Shown here: positions 1 through 6,221 of the stretch, piece by piece
Layout of the letters: every line of letters starts with the position of its first letter
Numbering within the stretch: the stretch's first letter is position 1
Origin: Flavobacteriaceae bacterium
Lineage (GTDB): Bacteria; Bacteroidota; Bacteroidia; Flavobacteriales; Flavobacteriaceae
Reading direction: 5' to 3'
Length of the DNA stretch: 6,221 bases
NCBI GenBank assembly: GCA_030613745.1
Contig: JAUWLK010000165.1
Span: forward strand, 1-6,221
Position numbers and translations under genes: made by a program
Notes under the pieces: generated by a model
What the model saw: only the letters and a program-made list of their open reading frames with translations
Databases searched by the model: none
What the model was told of the DNA's origin: nothing

Positions 1-1141
1 CTTCTAAAATTTCAATTCGCTTTTCATTATTTTTATAATTTTCACTTGAAGCAACTAATTTATATTCTTTAGCACATGAAACTGTAAATTTGTATGTTCC
101 ATCATCATATGTTGAAACCGATTCTAATAAATTTCCTTCTAGATTATATAAATCTACTGTAGCTCCAGGTATTACTTCTAGAGATTCTTTATCTCTAACT
201 TTACCATCAACAGTAATAAAACATTCTCCAGGTCGAATATCTTCTTCCAAAGTAAAAGCATATAAATCATTAAACCCTAATCCTTGTAATCTATTTGAAG
301 TAAAGAATCCTTGATTATTATCCTTGTTTACTATATAAGCGAAATCGTCATTGATACTATTAATTGGAGAGGCTAAATGATAAATTTCGGAAGTTGTTTC
401 TTCATAAATTTCAACAGCAAAAACATCTAATTTACCCTTACTAGGATGTCCATCAGATGAAAAATATAAAATACCATCTTTCGTAATAAATGGAGTGGTT
501 TCATTTCCTGATGTATTAACATTTTTTCCTAAATTTCTTGGTTTACTATATTTACCGTTCTTTAAAATATCAACAACAAATATGTCTGTTTTCCCTTCAG
601 AAGGTAATCTGTCTGAAACAAAATATAATTTACTATTATCATTATTTAATACTGGATAACCTGAAGAATATGCTTTTTTGTTAAAAGGTAATTTTTCAAT
701 ATTTGACCAATTTCCATTTGCATCAACATTAGCTTTAAACAATTCTAATCTTTGGTTTTTAGGTAATTTCTGTTTTGATAATTTTTTTACATATTTATTT
801 CTACTGAAATATACTGTTCTTTTATCAGAAGTATACGTTGCACCAGTTTCATTGAATTTGGTATCTGAATTATTAATCACTGGCTTTATGTTATTAATTT
901 CTCCGTTAAAATTAATATCACCAACATATAAGTCCTTCCTTGGATTGTAATTTTTTCTAGATGATTTTACTTTTTCAGATGCTGATGTAAAAATCAATTT
1001 GTTATTATCTAAGATAGCTACTCCATAATCAGAGTTTTCTTTATTGATTTCTAAAAATTTTATTTTATACTTTCCTGTAGATTGAGCTGAACTATAAAAT
1101 AACCCAACAAATAATAAAATTAATAATATCCCCTTTTTCAT
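1..1141 (-). CDS. PD40 beta-propeller protein of the OmpA family, 3' end outside the window
   Basis: The frame is open from the ATG at 1139-1141 to the left edge (380 codons, no stop), so the gene is partial. Residues 1-20 form a Sec signal peptide: two lysines, a hydrophobic core and an SSAQ cleavage region typical of Flavobacteria. From about residue 45 to 300 there are repeated propeller-blade signatures of the PD40/WD40-like type: VYFSRNK (110-116), KLYFVSDR (171-178), ILYFSSDG (224-231) and FFTSNR...GFNDLYAF (279-296). Residues 311-370 resemble a CarboxypepD_reg beta-sandwich (DGKVRDKE...PGATVDLYN...DDGTYKF). In Bacteroidota this order is normally followed by an OmpA/MotB peptidoglycan-binding domain, which I infer lies beyond the window. 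Such proteins are anchored at the outer membrane/periplasm, and relatives such as PorE work with type IX secretion. No TPR region precedes the propeller, so this is not a plain PorE copy. No PorP/SprF partner gene lies upstream. No convincing promoter was found in the 5' region. Confidence 0.85.
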   Translation of the reverse strand, partial: MKKGILLILLFVGLFYSSAQSTGKYKIKFLEINKENSDYGVAILDNNKLIFTSASEKVKSSRKNYNPRKDLYVGDINFNGEINNIKPVINNSDTKFNETGATYTSDKRTVYFSRNKYVKKLSKQKLPKNQRLELFKANVDANGNWSNIEKLPFNKKAYSSGYPVLNNDNSKLYFVSDRLPSEGKTDIFVVDILKNGKYSKPRNLGKNVNTSGNETTPFITKDGILYFSSDGHPSKGKLDVFAVEIYEETTSEIYHLASPINSINDDFAYIVNKDNNQGFFTSNRLQGLGFNDLYAFTLEEDIRPGECFITVDGKVRDKESLEVIPGATVDLYNLEGNLLESVSTYDDGTYKFTVSCAKEYKLVASSENYKNNEKRIEILE

Positions 1142-1348
1142 AGTATTATTTTGATATAATTAAATGATAATCAATATTTTAATTGGTTTTAAAAATATTT
1201 AAAACACAAAGTGTATCATTTGTTTTTTAAATTTAAGTGAATAAAAAACTTATGAACAGTGTGTTAATAACGTTATAATAAAGATAAAATTATGTTACTA
1301 TTAAATTTTTAAATGATTTTTTAAGATGTTTTTAAATTTAGACATAAA

Positions 1349-1374
1349 AAAAGCCCAATACTACTTGGGCTTTT
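1349..1374 (-). terminator. Intrinsic terminator of the OmpH-like gene
   Basis: The arms AAAAGCCCAA (1349-1358) and TTGGGCTTTT (1365-1374) pair perfectly over 10 bp around a 6-base loop. Read on the minus strand, the GC core is followed by seven consecutive Ts, the usual form of a rho-independent terminator. It lies 25 bases past the stop codon of the OmpH-like gene. On the plus strand the T run is shorter and interrupted, and no plus-strand gene ends here. Confidence 0.9.
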
Positions 1375-1399
1375 ATATTTTATAGATTTAATAGTTTGT

Positions 1400-1951
1400 C
1401 TATTCCTTAGTGTTTTCCTCTTTTTTTTCTTCTTTACTATTAGATTTATAATCATCATTTAAAGCATCTATTACTTCATCTGTTATATCTAAAGTTTTAT
1501 CTCCATACATTACACTTTTGGTTTGTTTTGAAGTACCTAAAATATAGGTTAATCCATTTTGGTTTGCATAATCTGTCAAAAAACTTTCAATATCTTCATT
1601 AATAATATCTATTTTTTTTTGTCCTTCTGTTTGAATAAGTTGTTGAGCCTTTTGCTGACGTTGTTGTATTTGTTGTTGCTCTTGCATCAACTCTTGCTCC
1701 TTTTGTTTTTTTGCTTTTGCAGATAAAGAATTTGTCTTTTGTTGATATTCCTGAACTTTTTGTTGAAAGTTAAAAGCCAGCTGATCCAATTCAGTAGCTA
1801 TTTTTTCTGATTGAGCTTTCATTTCTTCTTCTGCTTTTTTTGATCCCTCATATTCCTTTAATATTTCTTCAACATCTACATATGCGATTTTTACTTGATT
1901 ACAAGATGTTAATAAAAAGACAATGGAAAATAATGCAATTAATTTTTTCAT
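1400..1951 (-). CDS. OmpH/Skp family periplasmic chaperone, predicted lipoprotein
   Basis: The product is 183 residues. Residues 1-17 are a lipoprotein signal peptide ending in the lipobox LTSC (Cys17), so the mature protein should be lipidated and membrane-anchored. KIAYVDVEEIL (21-31) matches the conserved start of the Skp/OmpH fold. Residues about 35-120 are a charged, very Gln-rich helical segment expected to form the coiled-coil tentacles that hold unfolded outer-membrane proteins. The end of the domain is at about 120-165 (LTYILGT, DITDEVIDALN), followed by a Lys/Glu-rich tail. The start was placed at 1951 rather than at the in-frame ATG at 1993, because only this start puts the signal peptide at the N-terminus. 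The longer form adds 14 residues (MFFYICRSNF...) and would begin upstream of the candidate promoter element. E. coli Skp is soluble, but lipidated OmpH-like proteins are known in Bacteroidota. No acidic export signal follows the Cys, so an inner-leaflet location is likely. The gene is monocistronic, with its own terminator. Confidence 0.88.
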   Translation of the reverse strand: MKKLIALFSIVFLLTSCNQVKIAYVDVEEILKEYEGSKKAEEEMKAQSEKIATELDQLAFNFQQKVQEYQQKTNSLSAKAKKQKEQELMQEQQQIQQRQQKAQQLIQTEGQKKIDIINEDIESFLTDYANQNGLTYILGTSKQTKSVMYGDKTLDITDEVIDALNDDYKSNSKEEKKEENTKE

Positions 1952-1976
1952 TTTAATAATTTTGAAATTAGAACGG

Positions 1977-1984
1977 CAAATGTA
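1977..1984 (-). promoter_or_regulatory. Candidate Bacteroidota -7 promoter element for the OmpH-like gene
   Basis: TACATTTG on the minus strand fits the TAnnTTTG -7 consensus of the primary sigma factor in Flavobacterium and Bacteroides. Transcription would start about 20 bases before the ATG at 1951. No clear TTG (-33) element is present at the expected spacing upstream, so this is a weak call based on one half-motif and its position. Confidence 0.35.
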
Positions 1985-2159
1985 AAAAAACATAAAAAAT
2001 TAGACTATGAATTTTTGATTTTATTTTTCTTAATTTTAATTATAGTTATTATTTATACATTTTTAATATATTATTTATAACGACTATAGTTTAATGTCTA
2101 AAAAATTGGCTTTAAAAGATGTTTTAAAAATTAGTTATAGAATTACACCTGTTTTTATT

Positions 2160-2192
2160 AAAACCCTCTTAAATATTGTTTAAAAGGATTTT
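2160..2192 (-). terminator. Hairpin overlapping the methyltransferase stop codon, probable operon terminator
   Basis: On the minus strand a 14-bp stem (2192-2179 pairing with 2173-2160, including two G-T pairs) closes a 5-base loop, CAATA. The ascending arm starts at the second base of the TAA stop of the methyltransferase gene. The stem is mostly A-T with one CC/GG core. It is followed by TTTT and then AATAAAAA, so the U-tract is short and termination may be incomplete. It is the only candidate terminator between this gene and the OmpH-like gene. Confidence 0.5.
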
Positions 2193-3075
2193 ATTTGCTT
2201 TTAATGACGTAAATTAAAGAAGAGTATTCTTTTGTCTTCTTTGCTTTAAGATTTGAAAGTAGTCCTATGTAAAAAGCATGCACCGGATTAGAAATTCTTG
2301 TTTTATATTTTTCTGATAACAAGCTTACATAATAGGAATCAAATATCATAGGTAAAGTTTTCACTATTTGAAAATCGTGTTTTGAGAAAAGCAATTGTAT
2401 AGATTTTTGAGAAAAATGCCAAAGGTGTCTAGGCACATCATAAGCTGCCCAAAATTTTCCATAATATTGAGCATCATAACTTTTATAATTAGGAACAGCA
2501 ATTATTAAAGATCCATTTGGTTTTAATAACTTCTTTAAAGATAAAATATATTCCGAAAGATTCGGTACATGTTCTAATACATGCCACATAGTTATAACAT
2601 CATATTTTTGAATATCATTTAGATCACATAGTAAATCTCCAATATTATTTTTTATAACATTTGAAATATTGTTACTGCTTATTCTAATTTTTTTTAAAGC
2701 AATTGTTTTTGCTTTGTTGTTTGGTTCAATACCATGAATATCCCATCCATTATTTTTACAGGCAACTAAAAAATCTCCAGTTCCACTACCAATATCTAAA
2801 ATTGTTTTTTTATCTGTTTCAAATGAATTTATGAGGTTTACTTTTTTCTTAATTGAATAATTCTTTACAATTTGATATACTTTATCAACCAAAGATTTAT
2901 TAGAATCAGTATGTGAAATATAATTTTCACTCTCATAATATTTACTTAATTCTTCACCTTTCGGCTTTGGAGAAGTGATTAACATATCTAAATTTTCATC
3001 TAGAACCAAATCAAATTTTTCTTTACTTACTGTATAATCTCGACAAGTTAGTATTATTTTATTTTCTTTTTTCAC
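2191..3075 (-). CDS. Class I SAM-dependent methyltransferase, substrate unknown
   Basis: The product is 294 residues. The Rossmann-fold SAM site is clear: motif I LDIGSGTGDFL (93-103), GIEP (115-118) with the acidic residue expected to bind the ribose, and motif IV region DVITMWHVLEHV (159-170). The rest matches the Methyltransf_23 type: LKPNGSLIIAVPN (184-196) and FWAAYDVPRHLWHFS (208-222). The short N-terminal part (residues 1-50, including CRDYTVSKEKFDL) resembles what I recall of the flavobacterial homologues found beside mnmG. The start is GTG at 3075, with an in-frame TAA immediately upstream. No ATG occurs before Met31, and starting there would remove conserved sequence, so GTG is well supported. 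The gene follows mnmG by 39 bases, a gap that contains a parS site, and is probably co-transcribed. The substrate cannot be read from the sequence. Small molecule, lipid or protein are all possible, and the link to tRNA modification is only positional. Confidence 0.87.
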   Translation of the reverse strand: MKKENKIILTCRDYTVSKEKFDLVLDENLDMLITSPKPKGEELSKYYESENYISHTDSNKSLVDKVYQIVKNYSIKKKVNLINSFETDKKTILDIGSGTGDFLVACKNNGWDIHGIEPNNKAKTIALKKIRISSNNISNVIKNNIGDLLCDLNDIQKYDVITMWHVLEHVPNLSEYILSLKKLLKPNGSLIIAVPNYKSYDAQYYGKFWAAYDVPRHLWHFSQKSIQLLFSKHDFQIVKTLPMIFDSYYVSLLSEKYKTRISNPVHAFYIGLLSNLKAKKTKEYSSLIYVIKSK

Positions 3076-3092
3076 TTAATAGGTTTATATTT

Positions 3093-3108
3093 TGTTTCAC
3101 GTGGAACA
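3093..3108. other. parS partition site, one mismatch from a perfect palindrome
   Basis: TGTTTCACGTGGAACA reads TGTTCCACGTGAAACA on the other strand. It differs at one base from the bacterial parS palindrome TGTTTCACGTGAAACA, at the position known to vary in Bacillus sites. ParB (Spo0J) binds such sites and loads SMC for chromosome segregation. It sits in the 39-base gap between the mnmG stop and the GTG of the methyltransferase. The flanking bases do not extend the palindrome. That it binds ParB is inferred from the match. Confidence 0.8.
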
Positions 3109-3114
3109 TTAATT

Positions 3115-4992
3115 TTATCTTCCCATATAAACTAATAATACAGATATATCACTTGGTGAAACTCCTGATATTCTACTGGCTTGAGAAATTGATGCAGGTT
3201 GAATTTTACTTAATTTTTCTCTTGCTTCAAACGAAATAGATTTAATCTTATAGTAATCAAAATTTATTGGTATTTTAATACTTTCTAATCTCTGTAACTT
3301 ATCTGCACTATTCTTTTCCTTTTCAATATAACCAGAGTATTTTACATGAATCTCCGTTTGTTCAATAACCTCATTATCTATATTGTTGTCCTTAATAAAT
3401 TGCTCAACTTTTGGAAACTTTCTAACATCATTAAAATCTAATTGTGGACGAGCAGCAATTTTAAACATCTTCATAGATTGAGAAACCAATGCTGAATTTT
3501 TACTTTCTAGAACTGGATTTACATCTTCGGGTTTGATACTTGTTTTTATTAAAAAATCAACAAATAAATCTGTTTTTGTTTGCTTTTCAATAACTCTATC
3601 CATTCGTTGTTGAGATACTAGTCCCAATTGATATGCTTTAGGTGTCAATCTTAAATCTGCATTATCTTGACGTAAAAGTGTTCTGTATTCAGCTCTTGAA
3701 GTAAACATTCTATAAGGTTCATCTGTACCTTTTGTTATCAAATCATCTATTAAAACGCCTATATAAGCTTCGTTTCTTTTTAAAATAAAAGGAACTTTGT
3801 TTTGTGTTTTTAAAGCTGCATTAATTCCTGCCATTAATCCTTGCGCCGCTGCTTCTTCATACCCTGTTGTACCATTAATTTGCCCTGCAAAAAATAAATT
3901 CTCAATTAGCTTTGTTTCTAAAGATAATTTTAATTGTGTTGGTGGAAAATAATCATATTCGATTGCGTAACCAAAACGTAAAAATTTTACATTTTCAAAG
4001 CCAGATACTTTCCGTAAAGATTTGTATTGAATTTCATAAGATAATGAAGTAGAAAATCCATTTACATAAATTTCAGTAGTGTTCCAACCTTCTGGTTCAA
4101 TAAATAATTGGTGTCGTTCTTTAGAAGCAAACCTATCTATCTTATCTTCAATTGATGGACAATATCTTGGACCGACACCTTGAATTCTACCAGTAAACAT
4201 TGGTGACTCTTCAAAACCTTCTCGTAAAATATTGTGTACCTCATTTGAAGTATATGTCATATAACAAGATAATTGATTTGTTAGTGGTTTTGTAATATTA
4301 GAATATGAAAACTTTGTTGGATTTTGATCACCTGGTTGTTCTATCATTTTAGAAAAGTCAAGAGATTTAGCATCCACTCTTGGTGGCGTTCCTGTTTTCA
4401 TTCTTCCGGAAATAAATCCTTTTAAAACTAAATCTTCCGTAATTCCTGTAGATGCTCCTTCACCTGCTCTTCCTCCACCAAAAGTTTTATTTCCTATATG
4501 AATTTTACCATTTAAAAATGTTCCGGCAGTAACAATAACCGTTTTAGATTTTATATTTAAACCCAGCAATGTTTTAACACCTATAATCTTATCACCTTCA
4601 AATAATAAACCATTAACTGAATCTTGAAATAAGTCTAAATTATCTATTTGCTCTAGTGTAGTTCTCCATTCTTCTGCAAACCGCATTCTGTCGCTTTGTG
4701 CTCTCGGGCTCCACATAGCTGGTCCTTTTGATTTGTTAAGCATTTTAAACTGAATTGCTGTCTTATCAGTTATAATACCGCTGTAACCCCCAAGTGCATC
4801 AATCTCTCTAATAATCTGACCTTTTGCTATACCTCCCATGGCAGGATTACAACTCATTTGTGCAATGTTTTGCAAACTCATTGTAATCAATAAAGTTTTT
4901 GCCCCTAAATTAGCTGCTGATGCCGCTGCCTCACTTCCGGCATGACCACCACCTATAACTATAACATCATATTTATTATCAAATAAACTCAT
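3115..4992 (-). CDS. mnmG: tRNA uridine-5-carboxymethylaminomethyl modification enzyme MnmG (GidA)
   Basis: MnmG with MnmE installs the cmnm5 group on the wobble uridine (U34) of certain tRNAs, using FAD, NADH and methylene-tetrahydrofolate. The protein is 625 residues, full length for the family. Landmarks in order are: dinucleotide fold VIVIGGGHAGSEAA (10-23); the Cys-containing loop MSCNPAMGGIAKG (46-58, Cys48); GTFLNGKIHIG (157-167) and GGGRAGE (172-178); GVGPRYCPSIEDK (272-284) with the second conserved Cys278; FFAGQINGTTGYEEAAAQG (367-385) closing the FAD site; and the C-terminal helical domain with PASISQASRISGVSPSDIS (599-617), which contacts MnmE and tRNA. Two normally conserved prolines are replaced: Phe340 in LRFGYAIEYD (usually RPGYAIEYD) and Leu356 in LKLSLETK (usually LKPTLE). 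The frame is intact and all other motifs are good, so I expect an active enzyme. It follows ybeY by 43 bases, is probably in the same operon, and has parS sites on both sides. Confidence 0.97.
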   Translation of the reverse strand: MSLFDNKYDVIVIGGGHAGSEAAASAANLGAKTLLITMSLQNIAQMSCNPAMGGIAKGQIIREIDALGGYSGIITDKTAIQFKMLNKSKGPAMWSPRAQSDRMRFAEEWRTTLEQIDNLDLFQDSVNGLLFEGDKIIGVKTLLGLNIKSKTVIVTAGTFLNGKIHIGNKTFGGGRAGEGASTGITEDLVLKGFISGRMKTGTPPRVDAKSLDFSKMIEQPGDQNPTKFSYSNITKPLTNQLSCYMTYTSNEVHNILREGFEESPMFTGRIQGVGPRYCPSIEDKIDRFASKERHQLFIEPEGWNTTEIYVNGFSTSLSYEIQYKSLRKVSGFENVKFLRFGYAIEYDYFPPTQLKLSLETKLIENLFFAGQINGTTGYEEAAAQGLMAGINAALKTQNKVPFILKRNEAYIGVLIDDLITKGTDEPYRMFTSRAEYRTLLRQDNADLRLTPKAYQLGLVSQQRMDRVIEKQTKTDLFVDFLIKTSIKPEDVNPVLESKNSALVSQSMKMFKIAARPQLDFNDVRKFPKVEQFIKDNNIDNEVIEQTEIHVKYSGYIEKEKNSADKLQRLESIKIPINFDYYKIKSISFEAREKLSKIQPASISQASRISGVSPSDISVLLVYMGR

Positions 4993-5006
4993 ATCAAATC
5001 AAAAAA

Positions 5007-5022
5007 TGTTTCACGTGAAACA
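5007..5022. other. parS partition site, perfect palindrome
   Basis: TGTTTCACGTGAAACA is an exact match to the canonical bacterial parS sequence. The dyad extends by two bases on each side to 20 bp (5005-5024). It occupies the 43-base gap between the ybeY stop and the mnmG start, ending only 14 bases before the mnmG ATG, so it lies in the translation-initiation region of the transcript. ParB binding is inferred from the match. No T-tract follows on either strand, so it is not a terminator. Confidence 0.88.
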
Positions 5023-5035
5023 TTATATATCTATT

Positions 5036-5449
5036 TTAAAAAGTTCGCAAAGATAGATAATAATCTTCTTTAGAACGCATTATTTTTTTTTCGTCAACTG
5101 TTTTATCTTTATAACCACAATAATGTAAAACACCATGTATCATCACTCGGTGTAATTCATCATAAAAATCTAAACTTAAATCATTAGCATTATCAACAAC
5201 TCTGTCTATAGAAATATAGATATCCCCAGAAAGTATGTTATCTATACTATAATCAAAACTAATTATATCTGTTAACATATTGTGTTTTAGGTGTTTAATG
5301 TTTATTTTAAGTAAATAATTATCATCGCAAAAAATAAAAGCAACCTCTCCTAACATCTTGTTTTCGTGATTAATACAAAATTCTATCCATTTAGATAGTT
5401 TATTTTCATCTATTAAATTAAAATCTGATTCAGAATGAAAAGTTATCAT
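5036..5449 (-). CDS. ybeY: Endoribonuclease YbeY (rRNA maturation factor)
   Basis: YbeY is a single-strand-specific, zinc-dependent endoribonuclease acting in 16S rRNA 3'-end maturation and 70S quality control. The 137-residue product carries the family signatures: LTDIISFDY (59-67, matching the TNVLSF strand of E. coli YbeY), GDIYISIDR (75-83), ELHRVMIHGVLHYCGYKDKT (98-117) and the C-terminal MRSKEDYYL (124-132). The metal motif is not canonical. H105 and H109 are present, but the third His of HGxLHxxGYDH is replaced by Asp115, which could still be a ligand. The E. coli Arg59 position aligns with Leu54. From memory, Bacteroidota YbeY proteins generally share the KDKT form, so this looks lineage-typical rather than a decayed gene. 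It starts 24 bases after the DUF4175 stop and ends 43 bases before mnmG, consistent with one operon. No Shine-Dalgarno sequence is seen. Confidence 0.93.
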   Translation of the reverse strand: MITFHSESDFNLIDENKLSKWIEFCINHENKMLGEVAFIFCDDNYLLKINIKHLKHNMLTDIISFDYSIDNILSGDIYISIDRVVDNANDLSLDFYDELHRVMIHGVLHYCGYKDKTVDEKKIMRSKEDYYLSLRTF

Positions 5450-5473
5450 TAAAATTTAATTTTTGATATAAAT

Positions 5474-6221
5474 CTAATTTTGCTTAAAATATTCTATTAC
5501 TCTTTTTTTATAAACTGGTTGCAAAGGTAAATTTTGTTTGATTAAAATTTCATTTTGGTTAAAATATAATTGCTTTGTTTGAATAGCTTTAATTGTTCTC
5601 TGGTTGTACTCTTTTAAATTTACATCTGCTTGCCTCTTATTATCCTTGTTTTGTTCAAAAGTTGCTTCTTCTAACTTTAAAAGTTCGTGCAATAAATTTT
5701 GCATGTTCTGTAAAACTTCTTTTGTATAACCCTTTTTTAACAACATGTTTTCTAGTTCTTCCATTTTCTGTAAAGTCTCATTACCTCCGTTCCCATTGTT
5801 TGATTCATGTTTCAATAAACTTTTTAGCTGTTCCCGTAACTGATTTTGTTGCTGGTAAATTTCAAACTGTTCACCGCTCATTTGCTCTTTAGTTTTACCT
5901 CCTTTTTTTTGACCTGGTTTAACTCCTTCTTTTAATTTTTGAATTAAATCATTTTGTTTTTTTATAATATCAGGTAAATTTATTTCTTCTCCTTTTTTAC
6001 CTTTTCCTTTACCGTTTCCAGGTTTTTTGTTTTGTAAACTTTGTAATATGTCACTTAATAAATCTGCTAAATTATTAGCAGCGGTCATGGTGTATTGCTG
6101 ATTAGAAACACCTTGATGTATCTTATTTTGTGCAATGTTTTCTAAAGATTTATCTAAATTATAATGAGCACTGGTTAGATCTTTTTGAATTTTAGAGCTC
6201 AGCCTAACCATTCGTAATGAA
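5474..6221 (-). CDS. DUF4175 family protein, C-terminal part only
   Basis: The frame is open to the right edge: codons for S-L-R precede the Met encoded at 6209-6211, so that Met is not the start and the gene is 5'-truncated by the window. About 248 residues are visible. They are helical, rich in Gln, Lys, Asn and Leu, with coiled-coil character, and contain low-complexity Lys/Gly linkers (counted from that Met: KKPGNGKGKGKKG 62-74, GVKPGQKKGGK 96-106). The end, ELLKLEEATFEQ (176-187) to LPLQPVYKKRVIEYF (228-242), fits the C-terminus of the large (about 1100-residue) membrane-anchored DUF4175 proteins of Bacteroidota, which I recall upstream of ybeY in Flavobacteriaceae. No transmembrane segment lies in the visible part; those are expected at the missing N-terminus. 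Function is unknown, though the family is presumed to work in the cell envelope. The family call rests on remembered sequence features and on gene order. Confidence 0.78.
   Translation of the reverse strand, partial: SLRMVRLSSKIQKDLTSAHYNLDKSLENIAQNKIHQGVSNQQYTMTAANNLADLLSDILQSLQNKKPGNGKGKGKKGEEINLPDIIKKQNDLIQKLKEGVKPGQKKGGKTKEQMSGEQFEIYQQQNQLREQLKSLLKHESNNGNGGNETLQKMEELENMLLKKGYTKEVLQNMQNLLHELLKLEEATFEQNKDNKRQADVNLKEYNQRTIKAIQTKQLYFNQNEILIKQNLPLQPVYKKRVIEYFKQN

Noticed and set aside
90..314. Plus-strand open frame of 74 codons
   Set aside because: It is antisense to the PD40/OmpA-family gene, whose frame has a signal peptide and repeat motifs. The translation shows no recognisable domain.
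678..950. Plus-strand open frame of 90 codons, hydrophobic in parts
   Set aside because: It is a shadow of the same minus-strand gene. Hydrophobic stretches arise from AT-rich antisense codons.
1267..1276. Palindrome ATAACGTTAT in the intergenic region
   Set aside because: A 10-bp AT-rich dyad is likely by chance in this composition, and it has no clear spacing to a promoter.
1952..1993. Longer N-terminus for the OmpH-like protein starting at 1993
   Set aside because: It would bury the lipoprotein signal peptide behind 14 residues and start upstream of the candidate promoter element.
1290..2145. Similar AT-rich strings around 1322-1339 and 2114-2131 (aagatgtttt-type) as a repeat pair
   Set aside because: The shared stretch is short and low-complexity, with no extended identity or boundaries.
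5005..5024. The perfect palindrome as a transcription terminator or generic operator
   Set aside because: It has no loop and no T-tract, and its sequence is an exact parS match with a second copy nearby.
5593..5892. Plus-strand open frame of 99 codons
   Set aside because: It is antisense to the Gln/Lys-rich DUF4175 coding region. Runs of Leu and Phe reflect the complement of CAA/AAA codons.
6209..6211. ATG at 6211 as the start of the DUF4175 gene
   Set aside because: The frame stays open to the window edge, and the sequence matches only the C-terminal part of a much larger protein family.

Overview
The window is strongly AT-rich, and every recognisable gene lies on the minus strand. The content points to a marine-type member of the Flavobacteriaceae (Bacteroidota). 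The clues are a DUF4175 protein next to ybeY and mnmG, a YbeY with the altered metal motif I associate with this phylum, a lipobox-bearing Skp/OmpH protein, a PD40-repeat protein of the OmpA family, and almost no Shine-Dalgarno sequences. The genus cannot be fixed from this window.

Reading in the direction of transcription (right to left), the first block runs from the right edge to about 2160. It holds the C-terminal part of a DUF4175 membrane protein, then ybeY (rRNA maturation/quality control), mnmG (tRNA wobble-uridine modification) and a class I SAM-dependent methyltransferase. Gaps are 24, 43 and 39 bases, so this is probably one operon. Its promoter lies outside the window, and it ends in a hairpin that overlaps the methyltransferase stop codon. 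Two gaps of this operon each carry a parS chromosome-partition site: a perfect palindrome just before mnmG and a one-mismatch copy just after it. mnmG is therefore bracketed by ParB-binding centromere sites about 1.9 kb apart, which suggests the locus lies near the replication origin.

The second block (about 1984 to 1349) is a single gene for a lipidated Skp/OmpH-like periplasmic chaperone. It has a possible Bacteroidota-type promoter element and a strong intrinsic terminator. The third block (1141 to the left edge) is the N-terminal 380 codons of a secreted beta-propeller (PD40) protein with a CarboxypepD_reg-like domain. It runs off the window, and an OmpA C-terminal domain is expected beyond the edge.

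Functionally the window mixes translation upkeep (YbeY, MnmG) with envelope biogenesis (OmpH-like chaperone, OmpA-family protein, DUF4175). The parS pair is the least expected element. The two intergenic stretches (1142-1399 and 1952-2190) are each under 300 bases. Apart from the terminators and the weak promoter element listed, I see nothing in them that I can support. No mobile elements, CRISPR arrays, tRNAs or rRNAs were seen.
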